A DNA stretch of 64,000 nt from Gloeophyllum trabeum ATCC 11539 (Eukaryota; Basidiomycota; Agaricomycetes; Gloeophyllales; Gloeophyllaceae). The notes beneath the pieces were generated by a model. That model was given only the letters and a program-made list of their open reading frames with translations. It was not told the origin of the DNA and did not search any database. The stretch spans positions 2,113,577 through 2,177,576 of the forward strand of contig NW_006920414.1 of the NCBI RefSeq assembly GCF_000344685.1, given 5' to 3'. The stretch's first letter is position 1. Each line of letters opens with the position of its first letter. This document shows, piece after piece, positions 1 through 12,443 of this stretch. Both the position numbers and the translations under genes were made by a program.

Positions 1-214
1 NNNNNNNNNNNNNNNNNNNNNNNNNNNNNNNNNNNNNNNNNNNNNNNNNNNNNNNNNNNNNNNNNNNNNNNNNNNNNNNNNNNNNNNNNNNNNNNNNNNN
101 NNNNNNNNNNNNNNNNNNNNNNNNNNNNNNNNNNNNNNNNNNNNNNNNNNNNNNNNNNNNNNNNNNNNNNNNNNNNNNNNNNNNNNNNNNNNNNNNNNNN
201 NNNNNNNNNNNNNN
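1..214. other. Assembly gap (N)
   Basis: Run of N. The sequence resumes inside an LTR-like repeat, so the missing part probably contains the outer end of that repeat, about 175 bp judging by the other copy. Confidence 0.99.
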
Positions 215-1170
215 TGATTTATCTCCGCGAACAGGAGCTCCGGAGCGACTTAACCAATGCAACGTCTAGATGAATTAGCTCCGGGGCCCGTGGGCACTTC
301 TATCAAGGGGCGTCGTCCTCATGCCCAACCTCCAGCACTCACTCCCCCTCATTTCCGTCAAGATAGTGAAGGTGCAGACGCATACGAGTCACCATGAGGT
401 CAGCATCAGTCAGCAAGCGGCCGGAGGTAATTAGCACGTGACCGGCGCGTCGCACGGAGTGATGGGACCGCTTGGATCAGGTGGCAGAGCGTCAAGGCGA
501 CCTCTAGGGGTTGGGACGAGCAAGTAGGAGTGCAAAGGAGTCGTATGGTGCATGGTATAGCGGCGGCAAGTGCTGAGCAATCCTGTGGGTAGCGGCGTTT
601 ATTTGTTATTTATCTCCGGACGGTCGCAAAGCCATTCCTGTAGTATAAATTGTACAAAGTAGCGTACAGAAAAACAAGTTTCGACTTCACCATCTCAGAG
701 AATTAGCGTTACGATCTCAGCGACCCGAGAAGTTCGAAAGCGCCGAACTTAGCGAATTATAACTGACCCTAGCTTTGCCAATAGGCCTGACTCGTCGAGT
801 GAATTATCTCCGCCATCGATTCAATTAGCTCCGGTGAGCCTCACATAGCGAAATAAAATTAAACAAGTCTTTCTAGCGTTTCTTACTTCCGTGGGCCCAA
901 ACCTACACTCGGTTCCATGGTTTGCGACTTTGTTTGTGACTTTCCGGAGATAAATACTCCGGAGCGTCCCTTAGTGTTTGTTTCAGGCATCAAGGTTTTT
1001 GTTTTATTTTTCTAGGTCTTCCCACGGACTACCCTACGTCGTCTTACTCCTCCTGTCCCCCTCGAACTATTAAATACCCTTCAGTTGTCTCGGACCGCCT
1101 TCACCCATATCACGGGGTTTAGGTTTATTTCCTTTGGTCCTTGGTGATTGTTGTGTGTCAGTGCATATCA
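215..1170 (+). repeat. Solo LTR-like repeat, left copy (outer end lost in gap)
   Basis: This block is the diverged reverse complement of 17851-19890. It ends at 1170 in GTGCATATCA, matching the TGATATGCAC terminus of the other copy. A TATA-like ATTAAATA lies near 1070, as in an LTR promoter. A short motif, TTATCTCCG or TTAGCTCCGG, recurs on both strands near 225, 270, 610, 805, 825 and 945. No gag or pol reading frame and no obvious primer-binding site follows 1170, so I call it a solo LTR rather than the end of an intact element. Its target-site duplication cannot be checked because the other end is in N. Confidence 0.7.
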
Positions 1171-1443
1171 ACGCATCACTTCTGGCTGGTCTCGCAGCTA
1201 TTCTGGGATGCTTGATTGATCTGCCTCGTCATGGGTAGGCCCCAGATAGGGTGTTCTCAAGGACAGAAGACTCAATTCCTGAAGATAGGGCCTGAAGAGA
1301 TTACTGCACTATTGAAGGCTGTCAAGAGATTCTCTGAAGGCTACCCTTTTAATTCTTTACCAGCTGCTGTAATGTGTGAGTCTGAGGACTCTGAAGAGGA
1401 ATACTGATTTATTACTAATATAGAGCACTGTATAGACTATAAT
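1171..1443. other. Intergenic, nothing supported
   Basis: Contains only a 63-codon open frame (1216-1407) with no recognisable domain. I see no gene here. Confidence 0.5.
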
Positions 1444-1679
1444 ACTGTATGATTTCATTCTATTCGGCAGTCACATGTCACAGGGGTACCTGCCAAAGAC
1501 GAAATCTGGCGTTTGTCACCAGTCACAGGGCCTCTGGGATGGTAGAACTTACCATATATGGTATCAAAAGCTGGCCTGCGGTGCCATTTCGCACCATATA
1601 TAGTAAGATGCCGAAATGACGAATCGGTCAGAGAAGTCACACATCACACTGCCTGCCGAATAGATCGAAATGGTACAGT
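1444..1679. mobile_element. MITE-like element, imperfect 27-bp TIRs
   Basis: ACTGTA...CTATTCGGCAG at 1444-1470 is mirrored by CTGCCGAATAG...TACAGT at 1652-1679, roughly 85% matched. The middle is full of ACCATATATGGT-type palindromes. It is too short to code for a transposase. No clean target-site duplication was found. Confidence 0.5.
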
Positions 1680-1925
1680 AGTGCTTCTTATTGTAGATAT
1701 TATCCATAGAGCCCTGTATCTGATACAACCAGTCTATATGATTGTAGTAGAGCTCACTACCACGAAGGAATATGCCAAACAACCCGAGATGAGTAGCGAG
1801 GCCGGATTGCGAGACGCGAGTGTGACAATCACGGTCACGCGGACATGCGGCTGGCAGGAGTTGCCCAGCGTTGGGTGACGTGGCCGGAGGCGTCAGCGGT
1901 CACATGACTTTTCTCTCCAAATGGT

Positions 1926-2566
1926 ATTACTATAATTTTGGGGGTTCTGTCAAAGTCAGATTTTTGACAGAACTCCGAAATCTCAACAAATATGTATAGG
2001 GTGACTTAGCGGATTGGTACATAGGTGAATTGTAACCCGTAGAGAACGCCTGTGAAGTCAGAACTGTCATATCTTCTACCATTGTTGAATGGGAGGACGA
2101 ATACTGTCCAAACAGCCCAGTGTAATCATGAGAAACAGGCCTGATGTATTAGATCTCTGGGCCTACAGTCTTCCGGCAAATATCGGCTCACCGGGGAACA
2201 CTGTATTATGTATAGCTAAACATGGTTCACCTACCCGATTGGTGTTAAACCAATTCCAACTGCTCCTATCGTATGTTTGACAGAAGTGCAAGGGTCCTGG
2301 GTGTGACAAATGCGTGACGAAATTGGCGCGGATTCCTTACTGTGACTCACGTGTGACACTTTGACAGAACTACCTGCGACTGTGGGTCCGTCACCGGCAT
2401 CTCTCTCTATTATTTTTTGCCCAGTCAATTGAGGTGGTTATTTGCGCAGATAGTACTTAGGAGGGTTTATTATGATGCCTGACTGGAAGTAAAATGATTG
2501 TCCAAGGAGCGGGCCTGTGGCAGGCTGTTTTCCGAGATCTTGACAGAACCCCCAAAATGATAGTAT
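1926..2566. mobile_element. MITE-like element, TIR ATTTTGGGGGTTCTGTCA
   Basis: Near-identical 24-25 bp inverted ends: ACTAT(A)ATTTTGGGGGTT... near 1928-1952 and ...AACCCCCAAAAT-ATAGT at 2540-2564. The core TTTGACAGAA recurs inside near 1965, 2277 and 2360, as subterminal repeats often do. No transposase is encoded. The remaining sequence to 3241 shows no gene. Confidence 0.6.
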
Positions 2567-3241
2567 TTGGTTGCATTTGCACGGGGGCGCAATAGCAAAG
2601 ACGACCAAATAGCCGGGTGCGCACCACGCGACACTAAATGAATATGCAAAGCACTGTATCAGGGGACATAGCTTTGATCACGATCTTCCTCGGGTATCTG
2701 TCTTTTAATTAAGACAGGGCCAGCTCCTGATTCATAGTGGTGGGATGTCGTTGATCTGTTCAGAGAGCAGATGCGGTGTTGACACAAGAAAATGCCCGGT
2801 AAGGAGACAATCGTCGTGCTTCAATGCAGGGTCTCCAAATGGGAACAATTGGCGAGGTGTTCTGACATCCCTCCAGAGACTTTCGCGAATTGATAGACCA
2901 TGAGTTGCTGGGAACGTCGGGCGGCTGGTGAGTAAGAATAGCTGATCAAAAGATGGCGGCATCGGACGAACGGCGGCCCTTTGATTACACTGTATCGCGA
3001 AATTGTTCAAATGCGGGGAAGGATTATTGGGCCCACCCCTCACTCATTGCAACCGAAACGAGGGCTCTCTCGTGGTCCACGCCACTGGGGTTTGGCGCGT
3101 ACTCCTAGAGAGCTCCCGCTTACCGCTCCCGGTCATCCTGCAGGTTGGTCAAAGCATGCTGGATGCAGTGGCAAGACCAAAGGACTTCATTACGCGGACC
3201 TGACACTGGGTACATCACCCATATTGAGCATGCAGAAACCT

Positions 3242-3450
3242 GTGAAATTAACGGGTCAAAGGTCAAACTTTTTTCATGATTGTCCATTGCACAATCAGTG
3301 AACTGAATTAGAATAATACTACTTTTGAGTGTGCAAAAATCTGATTGTGACACAGGATATGTTCTTTGTTCAGCACTATTCATTGAACTTTCATATGTTT
3401 CGCAAGGCAACACTATGAACAAAATTTGACCTTTGACCGGTTTCTTTCAC
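3242..3450. mobile_element. Short MITE, TIR ACSGGTCAAAGGTCAAA
   Basis: The 209-bp element has inverted ends matching over about 37 bp: GTGAAATTAACGGGTCAAAG... on the left and ...CTTTGACCGGTTTCTTTCAC on the right. It is AT-rich inside and non-coding. The target-site duplication is unclear. Confidence 0.65.
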
Positions 3451-4671
3451 ACTTTCTCAGTGGCTCAATATGGGAATTGCACCCAGTGTGATGGTTGGGC
3501 GTTTGTGCCAAATCGAAAGCGAACACGAGGGCTTGCTAAAATGAGAGAGAAGCAGCAACGGTCTCCAAGGGGTATCCGGGTTCATAAAGGACCCGCTTAC
3601 CCCTCATTAATATTCCGCCGGTATCCCAATCGAGCTCGAACGTATGCCTGATTGAAGTCAATAAGCTGGTACATATGGAAATACCGTCCAAAAGCTTGAA
3701 GCATGAGTTCAATACAAAAGATGAGCAATAATGCCATCTGCTGGTCGAGGAAAATCAGGATCAGCGAGATCGTTTCATATCGACTGAGACGTCGTTGCAA
3801 CCGCCGGGAGCGGTTGAAGTCACGTGATCCTATATTGCTTGGATGGAATACTTTTCCGAGTTTTCGCAGCAATTCCCCGTCCGGTCTGCCTATTACCGTC
3901 TCCAGTTCGCCTAATATCGACGCTCGTTTCCAACCACTCTCCTTTGCTTTGCCCTGGTTCCAACCATCAGCCTCTTGCTGTCTTGTGCAAGTCTTGTGCT
4001 GTCTTTTCCCCGGTTACCATCGGCTGAACGGTTCACATTACTCGTGTCGGAGCCCGGCTCTCCTTCCTTGTCGTTCTGCGCTTACTGCATTCGTTACTCT
4101 GAAATTTGACCTACACGTGCCGGCCCTGGGTCTTGACGTACCTTTGCACGACCCCTCGGTTATTGGCCCTTATAGCCTTACTGCCATCACGCCCGATTCC
4201 TCTGCTGCTGGCGTGTGCATTGTAATGTCAGTCTACGATTTCGAAAGCCTTCTCCGACTTCGCAGTTCTTGACGTTCTCATAAGGTTTTCTTCGATTCCT
4301 GACTCGTAATTAATACGTTTACGGCCCGTGCGACATTCCTGGCATTAGTGAGTGAGATTCCGGCTTCACTACTTATCAATGTATGCTCATGGACCTACCC
4401 CACAGCTTCGATAATCCCACGACGCCCGCTTTACTTTGAGCTTGATTAACTCTGACGATTGTACAAAGTTACGATTCTTTTTTGCGCAAAACGGTGCTGA
4501 CGTGCGACTCTTCCAGCGTAACGGTTATACCTACCCTGAAGATGCCCCATACGCCTTCCGCAACGCGTCAAAGATCTGGCTCCCGGCGTGCGGAGACATC
4601 ACCCGTGAAAGCATACGACCTGACTCCCCATCCATTACCAGGTCCGGTTTCTGACCTCTCTTGACCTACAG
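3451..4671 (+). promoter_or_regulatory. Upstream region / leader of the gene at 4672
   Basis: This stretch lies 5' of the large Ser/Pro-rich gene. It is pyrimidine-rich between 3890 and 4330, typical of fungal promoters and leaders. Open frames of 189 and 72 codons here have no recognisable domain. A coding-like stretch in the main gene's frame starts at ATG 4542 and stops at TGA 4662-4664. A CTGAC branch site and a CCTACAG acceptor follow at once (AG at 4670-4671), so the leader or first exon is probably spliced. Confidence 0.4.
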
Positions 4672-7600
4672 TGTACTCATATGCCACAGACCGTGCAAAC
4701 GCTGCAAGGGACAGACTTCCTACGGCAAGAGATACGGATCCCATCGTCTCCCAATCAGTGCCAGATTCCTGGCTAGCGGAGGCCGGCGCAAGCCATATTG
4801 TATACGATGAGCCATCAAGTACCTTAAGCCCTTCCAATCATCTAGGCAGGTTATCCCCGCGATTGCGATCACCTTTACCCAATGGTCCCGCTCAGCACTA
4901 CCATACGGACGCCCAGTCTGTCCACCACCCAAGGTCGGGCTCTACCAGCGACCTGAAAGCAGATGCTAGAGGTCAGAATTCCATGCATCCCCAGCTGCCT
5001 GTTCCCAATGGAGCGACCCCCACCTCGCGGCAGCACAACCAAGCGCATTTCCCATCCTCCTCGCTACACACTTCTCACCTTGGCCAATCCTCTCGTCGGC
5101 CTGTAAATTATTCCGGCAACATATCGGACAGCAGTTCTCATGGCTTGAGTTCCCGTCTGGATATGAAACGTCTCCTTTCTAAGCCGGCAGCGCCCTCACA
5201 CTCTGGCTCGTCGATAATCTCGCTGCCCTCAGACTCTGAGCCTGCCCCTGTATCACCCACTTTCCCAAGGAAAGAGAGGTCTGCGAGCGATCATGATCGG
5301 TCACCCATGTCAACCAACCCAGAACACAGCAGGGGAAGAGAAGTTATGTTCAAATCCACGAGCCTTTTGGTCCAGCCGTCATTGGGCCGCAAGCGGGAGC
5401 CCTCCGCGTCAAGGCCGAGCACCTCGAGGGAGGCATCCAGCGGTGCGCAGTACGCGGACAGGAAACCGAGCAGCAGCCGTTTCACACGCGTAGCGTCATC
5501 TTCCTCCAGCTCGCCCACCACCCCGATTGCCACCGTCGTCCCGAGTACAAAATCTGCAGCCGCGGCAACTACTCGACGTCCTAGCGTGCCTAGTCTGACC
5601 ATTGATCCATCTTACGGCAGCCGACCTGGGACGTCACCTGCTGATAGGAGTATAGGGCGTGCTGCGGGGCGGCGGTATCACGGCAGCGGAACGACGACAA
5701 AACGCAGGGACACGGTCGCGAACACGTCCGCGCCGTCTACACCAACGATCGGGCTTACCCCTGCTGGAGCTGTTGCCGCTGCGTACAAGCAGCAGGAGCA
5801 GAGGAGAGAGAAGCTGGTGTCAATGACGACTGAGGACGATCAATATCGTCCCAAGTCTCGGTCACTGGATGATCCGCGCGACGTGGAACCCAGTACTGGC
5901 CCGGAAAGGGGCGCGGAGGCGTCGCCTACGCCTTATTACACCGTGTTCGGCAGCACCTCTGGCAAAGTCGTCGCTGTGGGTGGCCCGGATGACCATGACT
6001 GGACGTACACTGCGGTGTACGCGGAACGATCGGACACAACGCTCGGCCGGACGTCGTCTCCAGCAGGCGTGAAGAGGTCACTGTCCCGGAAAGTTTCAGC
6101 GAGCTGGAGAAGGGGCAAAGGCATACCCCGAAGAGATAGCTCCCCTGACGTGAGCGATCGTGCTCAATCGGCCGAAGGAAGCAAGATCACCTTGCAAGAG
6201 AGGCGGTCTGCGAGTATGCCGAAGGAGAGGAGGAAATCTCTGCGCTTGTCCATCGACGACTTTGCCGAGCGGCGCGTCGTTGATCCATTGCTCACTGGGA
6301 GATCCTTATCTGCTGGCCGGCGTAATCCGTCAGCGTCCAACTGGGGCGAAGACTCAGTGGGAACCAGCGGCGATGATTTGCATGAGTCGCGCAGAGCAAA
6401 ACCTTCGAAGCTGGTCAAGGCAAAGGACCCCAAGAAGAAGGAGAAGGAGGAAGAGGGATCGCCGGGTGGAAAACTATGGAAACTAATGAAGAGGATAAGC
6501 ACTGGTGGCCTGAGGGAGCGTTATGCTTCAGGGGACTTCTCCCCACCGCCGGTACCCGCGCTACCCAAGGAGTACCTCCCACAGTCGCCTGCAAGGTCTG
6601 CAGAGGCGATTGACAGCCCCGAGAGAGGAGTTGGCTTGGCGCGCTTTATCCAATCCAGGCCGTCCATGGCCGTGTCTCGCTCTCCCGTGTCGTCGGCGCC
6701 ATATAGTGTTGAGGGCTCGCGTTCCGCGGGAGGACCCAGGAGAGCTTCGAATGCCACCTCTGGAAACCGGCCTAGTACCACTACAAGGTCGTCTTCCCCC
6801 GTTTCCTCCGACCGAACGTCCTCGAAATTCTTCCATAGAACGCACTCGACTCGCTCCTCATCTTCATCGTACGGTGAAGAAATTCCCCCAGTGCCCAGCG
6901 GTAAGGTTGCGCAGCATATCATCCCACCCAGCGAACTGTATCGCCTAAACAGCGATGAATCCCATACGAGGAGTCCACCACAAGAACTGTATACCCCATC
7001 TCCCAATGACGACAGCTCCTCGTCCTTGCCTTGCCCTCCAAGGCGTCCGGGAGGCACGCCGAAAGGCAGCTCGTCACCTGTGGTGGCCGGAAGCGATGCT
7101 CAACATGAACCGCAGTTATCTGGGCTGGAACCGCTGAGCGCTGCTACGCTATCTCACTTGTCCCCGCAGAGTAGCGATGGAGATACCTCGACTTGGACAT
7201 CTCCTGTCACGCCTGCATCTGGGGTGCCCCTGTCCGAGTTTGGTGTGCGGCCCCCTCCACGGCCTCCGAGGAGCTCGCAGAGGCCTCAGGGCAGGAGCTC
7301 TAGCTCGAATGAGAGCCATTCGGGCAGTCACTCGGGCACGCTTGGTCCATCAACGCTACCTTCGTTCAGGTTCACGCCTACCGAAGAACGAGATAACCCG
7401 CTGGAAGGCTCCTCGAGCTCATCCCAGATTAGCCGCGACCGTGACTCGTACGGGGCTTCGAGCAACGCATCGACGACGAAGGGACGGCCAAGGTCGAACT
7501 CATTGGGATCTCGGGCAGACACTCCCAGCCGCTCGGGATTGATGTTCCGCGAGTTTGGTGGGCCAGCGAGCACGCACAGATGGACCGAGCGGGAGAAGGC

Positions 7601-7715
7601 GGAGAAGTGGGACGAGCTCCTGGAACGGAGCACTCGCGCGGGCGGAACGCTGCACATCGGGACCGAAGGCCTGCTGTCGGACAATATCCGTTTCTCGCAA
7701 TATTCTGATTTCTGA
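4672..7715 (+). CDS. Large Ser/Pro-rich, probably disordered protein with conserved-looking C-terminus
   Basis: A single exon of about 1014 codons stays open to TGA at 7713-7715. I do not recognise the protein. It is rich in Ser, Pro, Arg and Gly throughout, with many SRS/SSSP clusters, a basic KAKDPKKKEKEEE patch near residue 585 and PPxP motifs (PPVPALP), which suggests a disordered scaffold. Only the last 60 residues look ordered: FREFGGP..HRW, then an acidic/basic helix (REKAEKWDELL), then GGTLHIG and a final RFSQYSDF. The 5' end is not settled. The frame opens right after a good 3' splice site (AG at 4670-4671), while the same frame upstream holds a TGA at 4662. An upstream exon is therefore likely; if there is none, the first in-frame ATG is about 100 codons in. 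No signal peptide or membrane segment is visible. Confidence 0.8.
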
Positions 7716-8235
7716 TATTTCCTGGTAATGTGCTGCAATATAGTATACCCACCCATACAGTTCGTATTATAGCGTCTACTATCCATCCCAAAGACTTCTC
7801 ATATCATACCCAACTGTCTCGTAAAATTACCCAGCCAATTCTCTGTACTTTCACGCCCGTAATACCTTACATATGTATCAAGCATTCATTCTACATTCAA
7901 GCCTTTAAATCCGGCCTCGTTGAGTCTCCGACTCAGGCATACGTGTCGCGACTGGCGCGAGCGTCTTTGACACTGATATCCAGTGTATCTGAGCTCCTCT
8001 GAAATCTGACAAATGATGCATTGATGGACGAATGCTCTGGAAAGGGTACTGGGGGAAGGCTTTCGCTGACCCACTTCACGCCATGTGCATACAGTAAGCA
8101 TCTTCGTAAACGTTCAGTCGTGATTTGGTGTGATCGATAAGAGAGGTATAAATATGGGGTTGGCTGGGTGACAAGGCCATAGGTGCTCCCGTCCAAGCTT
8201 CAGCCTTCCTGACCTACACAAGACGATCGTAGACC
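7716..8235. other. Intergenic: 3' end of the Ser/Pro-rich gene and promoter of the hydrolase gene
   Basis: No coding frame of note. A TATA-like GGTATAAATATGG lies at about 8145-8157, some 80 bp before the hydrolase ATG, and is a good candidate core promoter for it. Confidence 0.5.
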
Positions 8236-9454
8236 ATGAGCTTCTGCAAGGACTGTATCAGCGGTACGACGTTCCGCCATTACTAGTGTTGCAAGCTCAC
8301 ATAGCGTTCTCCACGCCAGGCGTTCGCCACGAGGGTAATCCCGAAGGTAACATTCAATGATTAGATCAGATGCCAGTGTAGGGGAAAAGAACCGACCTGT
8401 GCTTAGGAAAGATCGAAAAGATCGGCGGTGTGGACTGCTACGTCGCGACGCCCACAGTGGATTATCCCAAGAACAAGGTTCTCTTGTTCCTCACGGATGT
8501 CTTCGGTATCACCTTGACCAACAGCCAGGTACGGGAACGTGTCCATCTGTGCAGGTTGTTCTGCTGAACTTGTGCTGCATAGCTTCTGGCGGACGACTTT
8601 GCCAAGAATGGCTTCAAGGTTGGTGCAGACGAGGTTCAGACCCGATGCTACGTACTAAATGGTTAACTTCTCAGGTCGTCATCCCCGACTACCTCCACGG
8701 TGATCCCGTCCCCTTGGACGCCTTCAGCGGAAGCGTGCGTACCGGGGCCGTCTTTACGAGCAAGCAAGCGATGCTGAGCTAACGGCAATCTTCACAGAGC
8801 AGCTTCAACATCGGGGACTGGTTTAAGACGCACGGTGAAGCCGACACGCGCCCGCTCTTGGACAAGGTCATCGCTGCCCTCAAGGAACAAGGCGTTACTG
8901 AGTTCGGCGCGACGGGCTACTGCTTCGGCGGTGAGTGCCGTCTGCGTTGCTTGTGTGTCCCCCATTGATGTTAGCTTCTGGCCCGGCTAGCCCGCTACGC
9001 TTTCGACCTCGCGTTCGAGGGCATCGTGAAGGCAGTTGCGGTCGCTCACCCCTCGCTCCTCAAGGTACCGGATGACCTGGAGGTAAGTTGTCCGGCCTTC
9101 GTCCAGACTCGACTTAGATAGCCTGTCCCCTTTCCTAGAAATACCTCTCTACCTCCAAGGCACCTCTCCTTATCAACTCCTGCGAGGTTGACCAGCAGTT
9201 CCCGAAGGAGGCGCAGGCCAAGGCAGATGAGGTTCTGGGCAACGGCAAGTTCCAGCCTGGCTACACGCGGCTGTACTGGGAGGGGTGCACCCACGGCTTC
9301 GCAGTAAGTGGGATTCGACCAGATAATTCCAAAGCGGACATTCCTGATCCAGGCTGTATCTCAGGTCCGCGGTGATCTGAGCAATCCCAAGGTGAAGGCC
9401 GGCAAGGAGGGTGCTTTCAAGGCTACAGTTGAACATTTGTTGAAGCACCTCTAA
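8236..9454 (+). CDS. Dienelactone hydrolase family protein
   Basis: Nine exons (8 introns of about 45-65 bp) splice into a protein of roughly 250 residues, the usual length for the family. It begins MSFCKDCIS and includes LFLTDVFGI, the nucleophile motif GYCFGA (Cys, where many relatives have GYCFGG), EVDQQFP with the acid residue, and CTHGFAVRGD with the catalytic His. The Cys-Asp-His triad and alpha/beta-hydrolase order are all present. Known family members open lactone rings such as dienelactone in aromatic breakdown, but many fungal copies have unknown substrates, so the reaction is inferred only at family level. No signal peptide is seen, so it is likely cytosolic. The final acceptor was chosen at CTCAG because it joins GFA to VRGD in frame. 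Confidence 0.88.
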
Positions 9455-9668
9455 ACCGGTGGCGGACAGAGGTATTGTTGACATAGAATAATTTTAAAGA
9501 AGTGTTAAAGTCTGATGTACGTTGCTGTCTGACCCACTGAGGGTATCCACGTTATCACATAAGACTGAGGGCCTGAAGATGTGTATTCCAATACAACAGG
9601 TACAGAACGATGTGGAGAATCTGAGAGTACAATCAAGGTATCGTGCAAGTGCGAATAGAATATATAAG

Positions 9669-10778
9669 TCACGCCTTCCCCATAGCAGCAGCTGTAGCGC
9701 GTCTCCGCTTGTTCCCTCTCCGAATCTCCCCCAGATCGCTCTCCACCTCGTTCTCTTTCACCGTCGTCAATATAACCAGAGCCTTCCCCAAACCCCCAGT
9801 AGGCTTCTCCTGAGTTTTCTGCTTCCGCCTGCCATTACCACCACCCGTCCCATTTATCTGGGGCACCGTTGCAGTTAGCGGAAGCGAGAACGGCGACGGG
9901 AGCTCGTCGATGGACAGGGACAGCGGATTGGTGACTGTGCCCGTAGCCGCGACACCTGCCGTGCCCGTCTGATTGGGCGTAGGCGGCGGCGAGGTGCCAA
10001 TCTTGTTACGCAGCTTGCGCGTTACGTGCGAGCGCGTCTGCGAGTCGCCAGTGGCATCTACGTGAATACTCCCCATTAGCAACAGGCGTATCCAATCTAG
10101 CATTGAGAAAGACGCGTACCAGCGATCGTCTCGCTGTCCTTCTCCTCACGCGCTCTGCGCCGTCGCTCCTCGATACCCTCCAGGAGCCGCTCGCGGATGC
10201 GCTCGCGCCCGCGCCGCCACTCCTCCTCGACCTTGTCGCGTTCTTCCTCGTACGAAATCTGCACCGAGTCCAGCGCGAGCTTCTCTTCGAGTGCGACCTG
10301 CGCGAGGAGTGCAGAGCGCTCGAGCGAGAGCGGGTATAGACGCAAAATGTAGGCGGGGCAGGTGTCGGGGCGCGTCGCGAGCTGGAGGGCCGTGCTATGT
10401 TGCGCGGAGATGGCTTCCTGGAAGTAGCGGGAGCTGTAGATGGAAAGGCAGGGGTGAGGGGGAGTGGAAGGGATGAGATGGGGGTAGGTCTCACTCGTCT
10501 TTCCGCTCCGTCATTTCTCGGCCCAGTTTCCCCGCCAATTCCTTTCGCTTGCGATCTTTCTTTATTTCATCGGATGAAGCTATTCATTCCATTGCGCGCG
10601 GTTTGAGTCTCTGCCGCGCCATTTCTGGCAGACGTATGGAGTACATACCGTGTGCTCTCGAGCTCGGGCCAGCTACGGCATTGTGGTGGTAGCTCGTGCT
10701 TGGCTCTTGCATATTGCCGTAGGAGTCTTGACGGGATTTGTTTGAGTGTATCGGAAACATTCCTGGTTGCGGAGGCAT
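9669..10778 (-). CDS. Sds3-like subunit of a Sin3/Rpd3-type histone deacetylase complex
   Basis: Four exons (10778-10649, 10579-10495, 10433-10120, 10057-9669) close in frame to 305 residues. The N-terminus is a short Ser/Asn-rich leader. It is followed by a charged region (KKDRKRKEL) and a long helical coiled-coil segment: SYEEERDKVEEEW, then RERLLEGIEERRRRAREEKDSE. This is the pattern of the Sds3/Dep1/BRMS1 family. The C-terminal third is Pro/Gly/Thr-rich with a basic RRGNKRRR stretch that could be a nuclear localisation signal. In yeast and animals Sds3 proteins hold the Sin3 corepressor and its deacetylase together; that role is inferred here from family resemblance. The gene lies tail to tail with the hydrolase gene, 214 bp between stop codons. 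Confidence 0.75.
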
Positions 10779-12443
10779 TGTGTCGAGTGCAGCAACGTCG
10801 AGGCAAACGCGATGGCAGACTTCGAATGCAGAGTGGCGGCTTTGGCGGTGGCGGGCAAGCGCTCGAGTTGCCGTACAATTGCCGTCGGCACTTGACTTCA
10901 ATAAAAGGTGGCTATATATGTGGCAACTCAGCGTAGCATGGTCAGAACACTCTTATTATACGTGCGCGCATCTTACGAATCTCCTCGCTATGGAGCAGAG
11001 ATACAATGAAACCAAGATTCAAACATATTCGTTCGAATCGGGCTATATGGTTTAGACGTGAACCGACCTTGGTGCAGCGATTGATCCATCCAGCGAAACA
11101 AGCTTACGAGGCGAGCGCTGGTGGCACTTTTTGACATAACTGGTATACCCTCACATGCAATTCATCCGTTTGCAAGTTTACCGGGTCCATGCAGCCGCGA
11201 CGACGGAGGATATCACCTTTGTGGGCCGTCGCAACATTTCCGCCTATGATCGTACGCAATCTTAGCATCCCACGCAGTATAATTTGGTCACGCTCCGAAA
11301 TGGCAGCGCCCCCCCCCCTCTCCAGCGAGGAAATCAGATAGAGACCTAGGGTGTTGTTCGTTTGCCCAGGGACTCAACTTTCGGGCAGCGCTGTTATCGC
11401 CCATGTTTTGCTGGTAACACGGCCTCGCCGTGGCGGCGAAGAGAGGACTTCATGCTACGAACTGTATTCCGTACGACTTGACGTGTTGAACAGCATGGTA
11501 AGTCAGGCCTCAAGGCCTCAAGCCTCAGGTCCCGACATGCTCACGGCTGACCCGAGGAGTCCAGGGAGAGTTAGACTGCACCTTTGCTCATATTTCACGT
11601 GCCAACCAGCGCAAGGCTTAATGAGATATCGCCGCCGAACTTCACGGAGGAATAGACAGATCGTCCTTGTATGCCTAGGCAGCCTGAAGACCAATAACCG
11701 TAGTCCCAGCCCCGCATGAGTCGGAGTTATGGACAACTATGGGAATTGTCGAGTCGATTGAGCCAGTCTCTCTAGGTCTTCGAAGGCCATTTGCGCCCAG
11801 ATGGATGGCTAAGTAATGCCAACGTCCGCGATTCTTGACTCAAGAGCGCGTGTCGATCCCAGCAGAGCGATCGGGAAACCCTCGGTCGATATCCCATCCC
11901 GATCTCTCGGTCTAACCCTTCCGGCGACAGAAGGGGCATAATATCCGAGGAGGAACCTACGGGCGTTCTCGTTCAACCTTCGGCGTTTACCGCGAAAGTT
12001 AAGCTTCACCCTAGGTCCAAGCAATGACTACCAATCCATCGGCTCACGGTACGTGGCTGATTAGCGTGGAAGCTACAAGAGGAATTACGCTAGCTCACTC
12101 TAACCAACAAGGGCACAAGATAAAGATCGATCGTTTATGATGCACTCTCACCATGCCGTCAGACCACGACGTTCTGTCAAGGCGCTAAGCCAGCTGCGAA
12201 GTCCCGTCAGGTTATTAAAACCGCAGCAGAAGGATGTGAAGGACTGGGCCTCGCTCATGGCAGCGAACGGCGCGGAAGATAGAGGCTAGACTTACACCTA
12301 CTTAAGCTCCCATAGTCGCCCACACAAGTATTCTTGTTATAAGAGCTTCTATGAATGATAAATTACATCAAAGACTTCAAGTACTTCCAGAATATCTGTA
12401 ATGAAGCTGTAAACGTGGGACGGATGAGTGCCTGAGAACTCAC
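10779..12443. other. Intergenic, no gene seen
   Basis: About 1.7 kb with only short open frames. It includes a C-homopolymer near 11310. I recognise no protein, RNA gene or clear repeat. Confidence 0.5.

Noticed and set aside
3703..4272. 189-codon open frame upstream of the Ser/Pro-rich gene
   Set aside because: No recognisable domain, composition of a pyrimidine-rich promoter/leader, and no splice link to the downstream frame.
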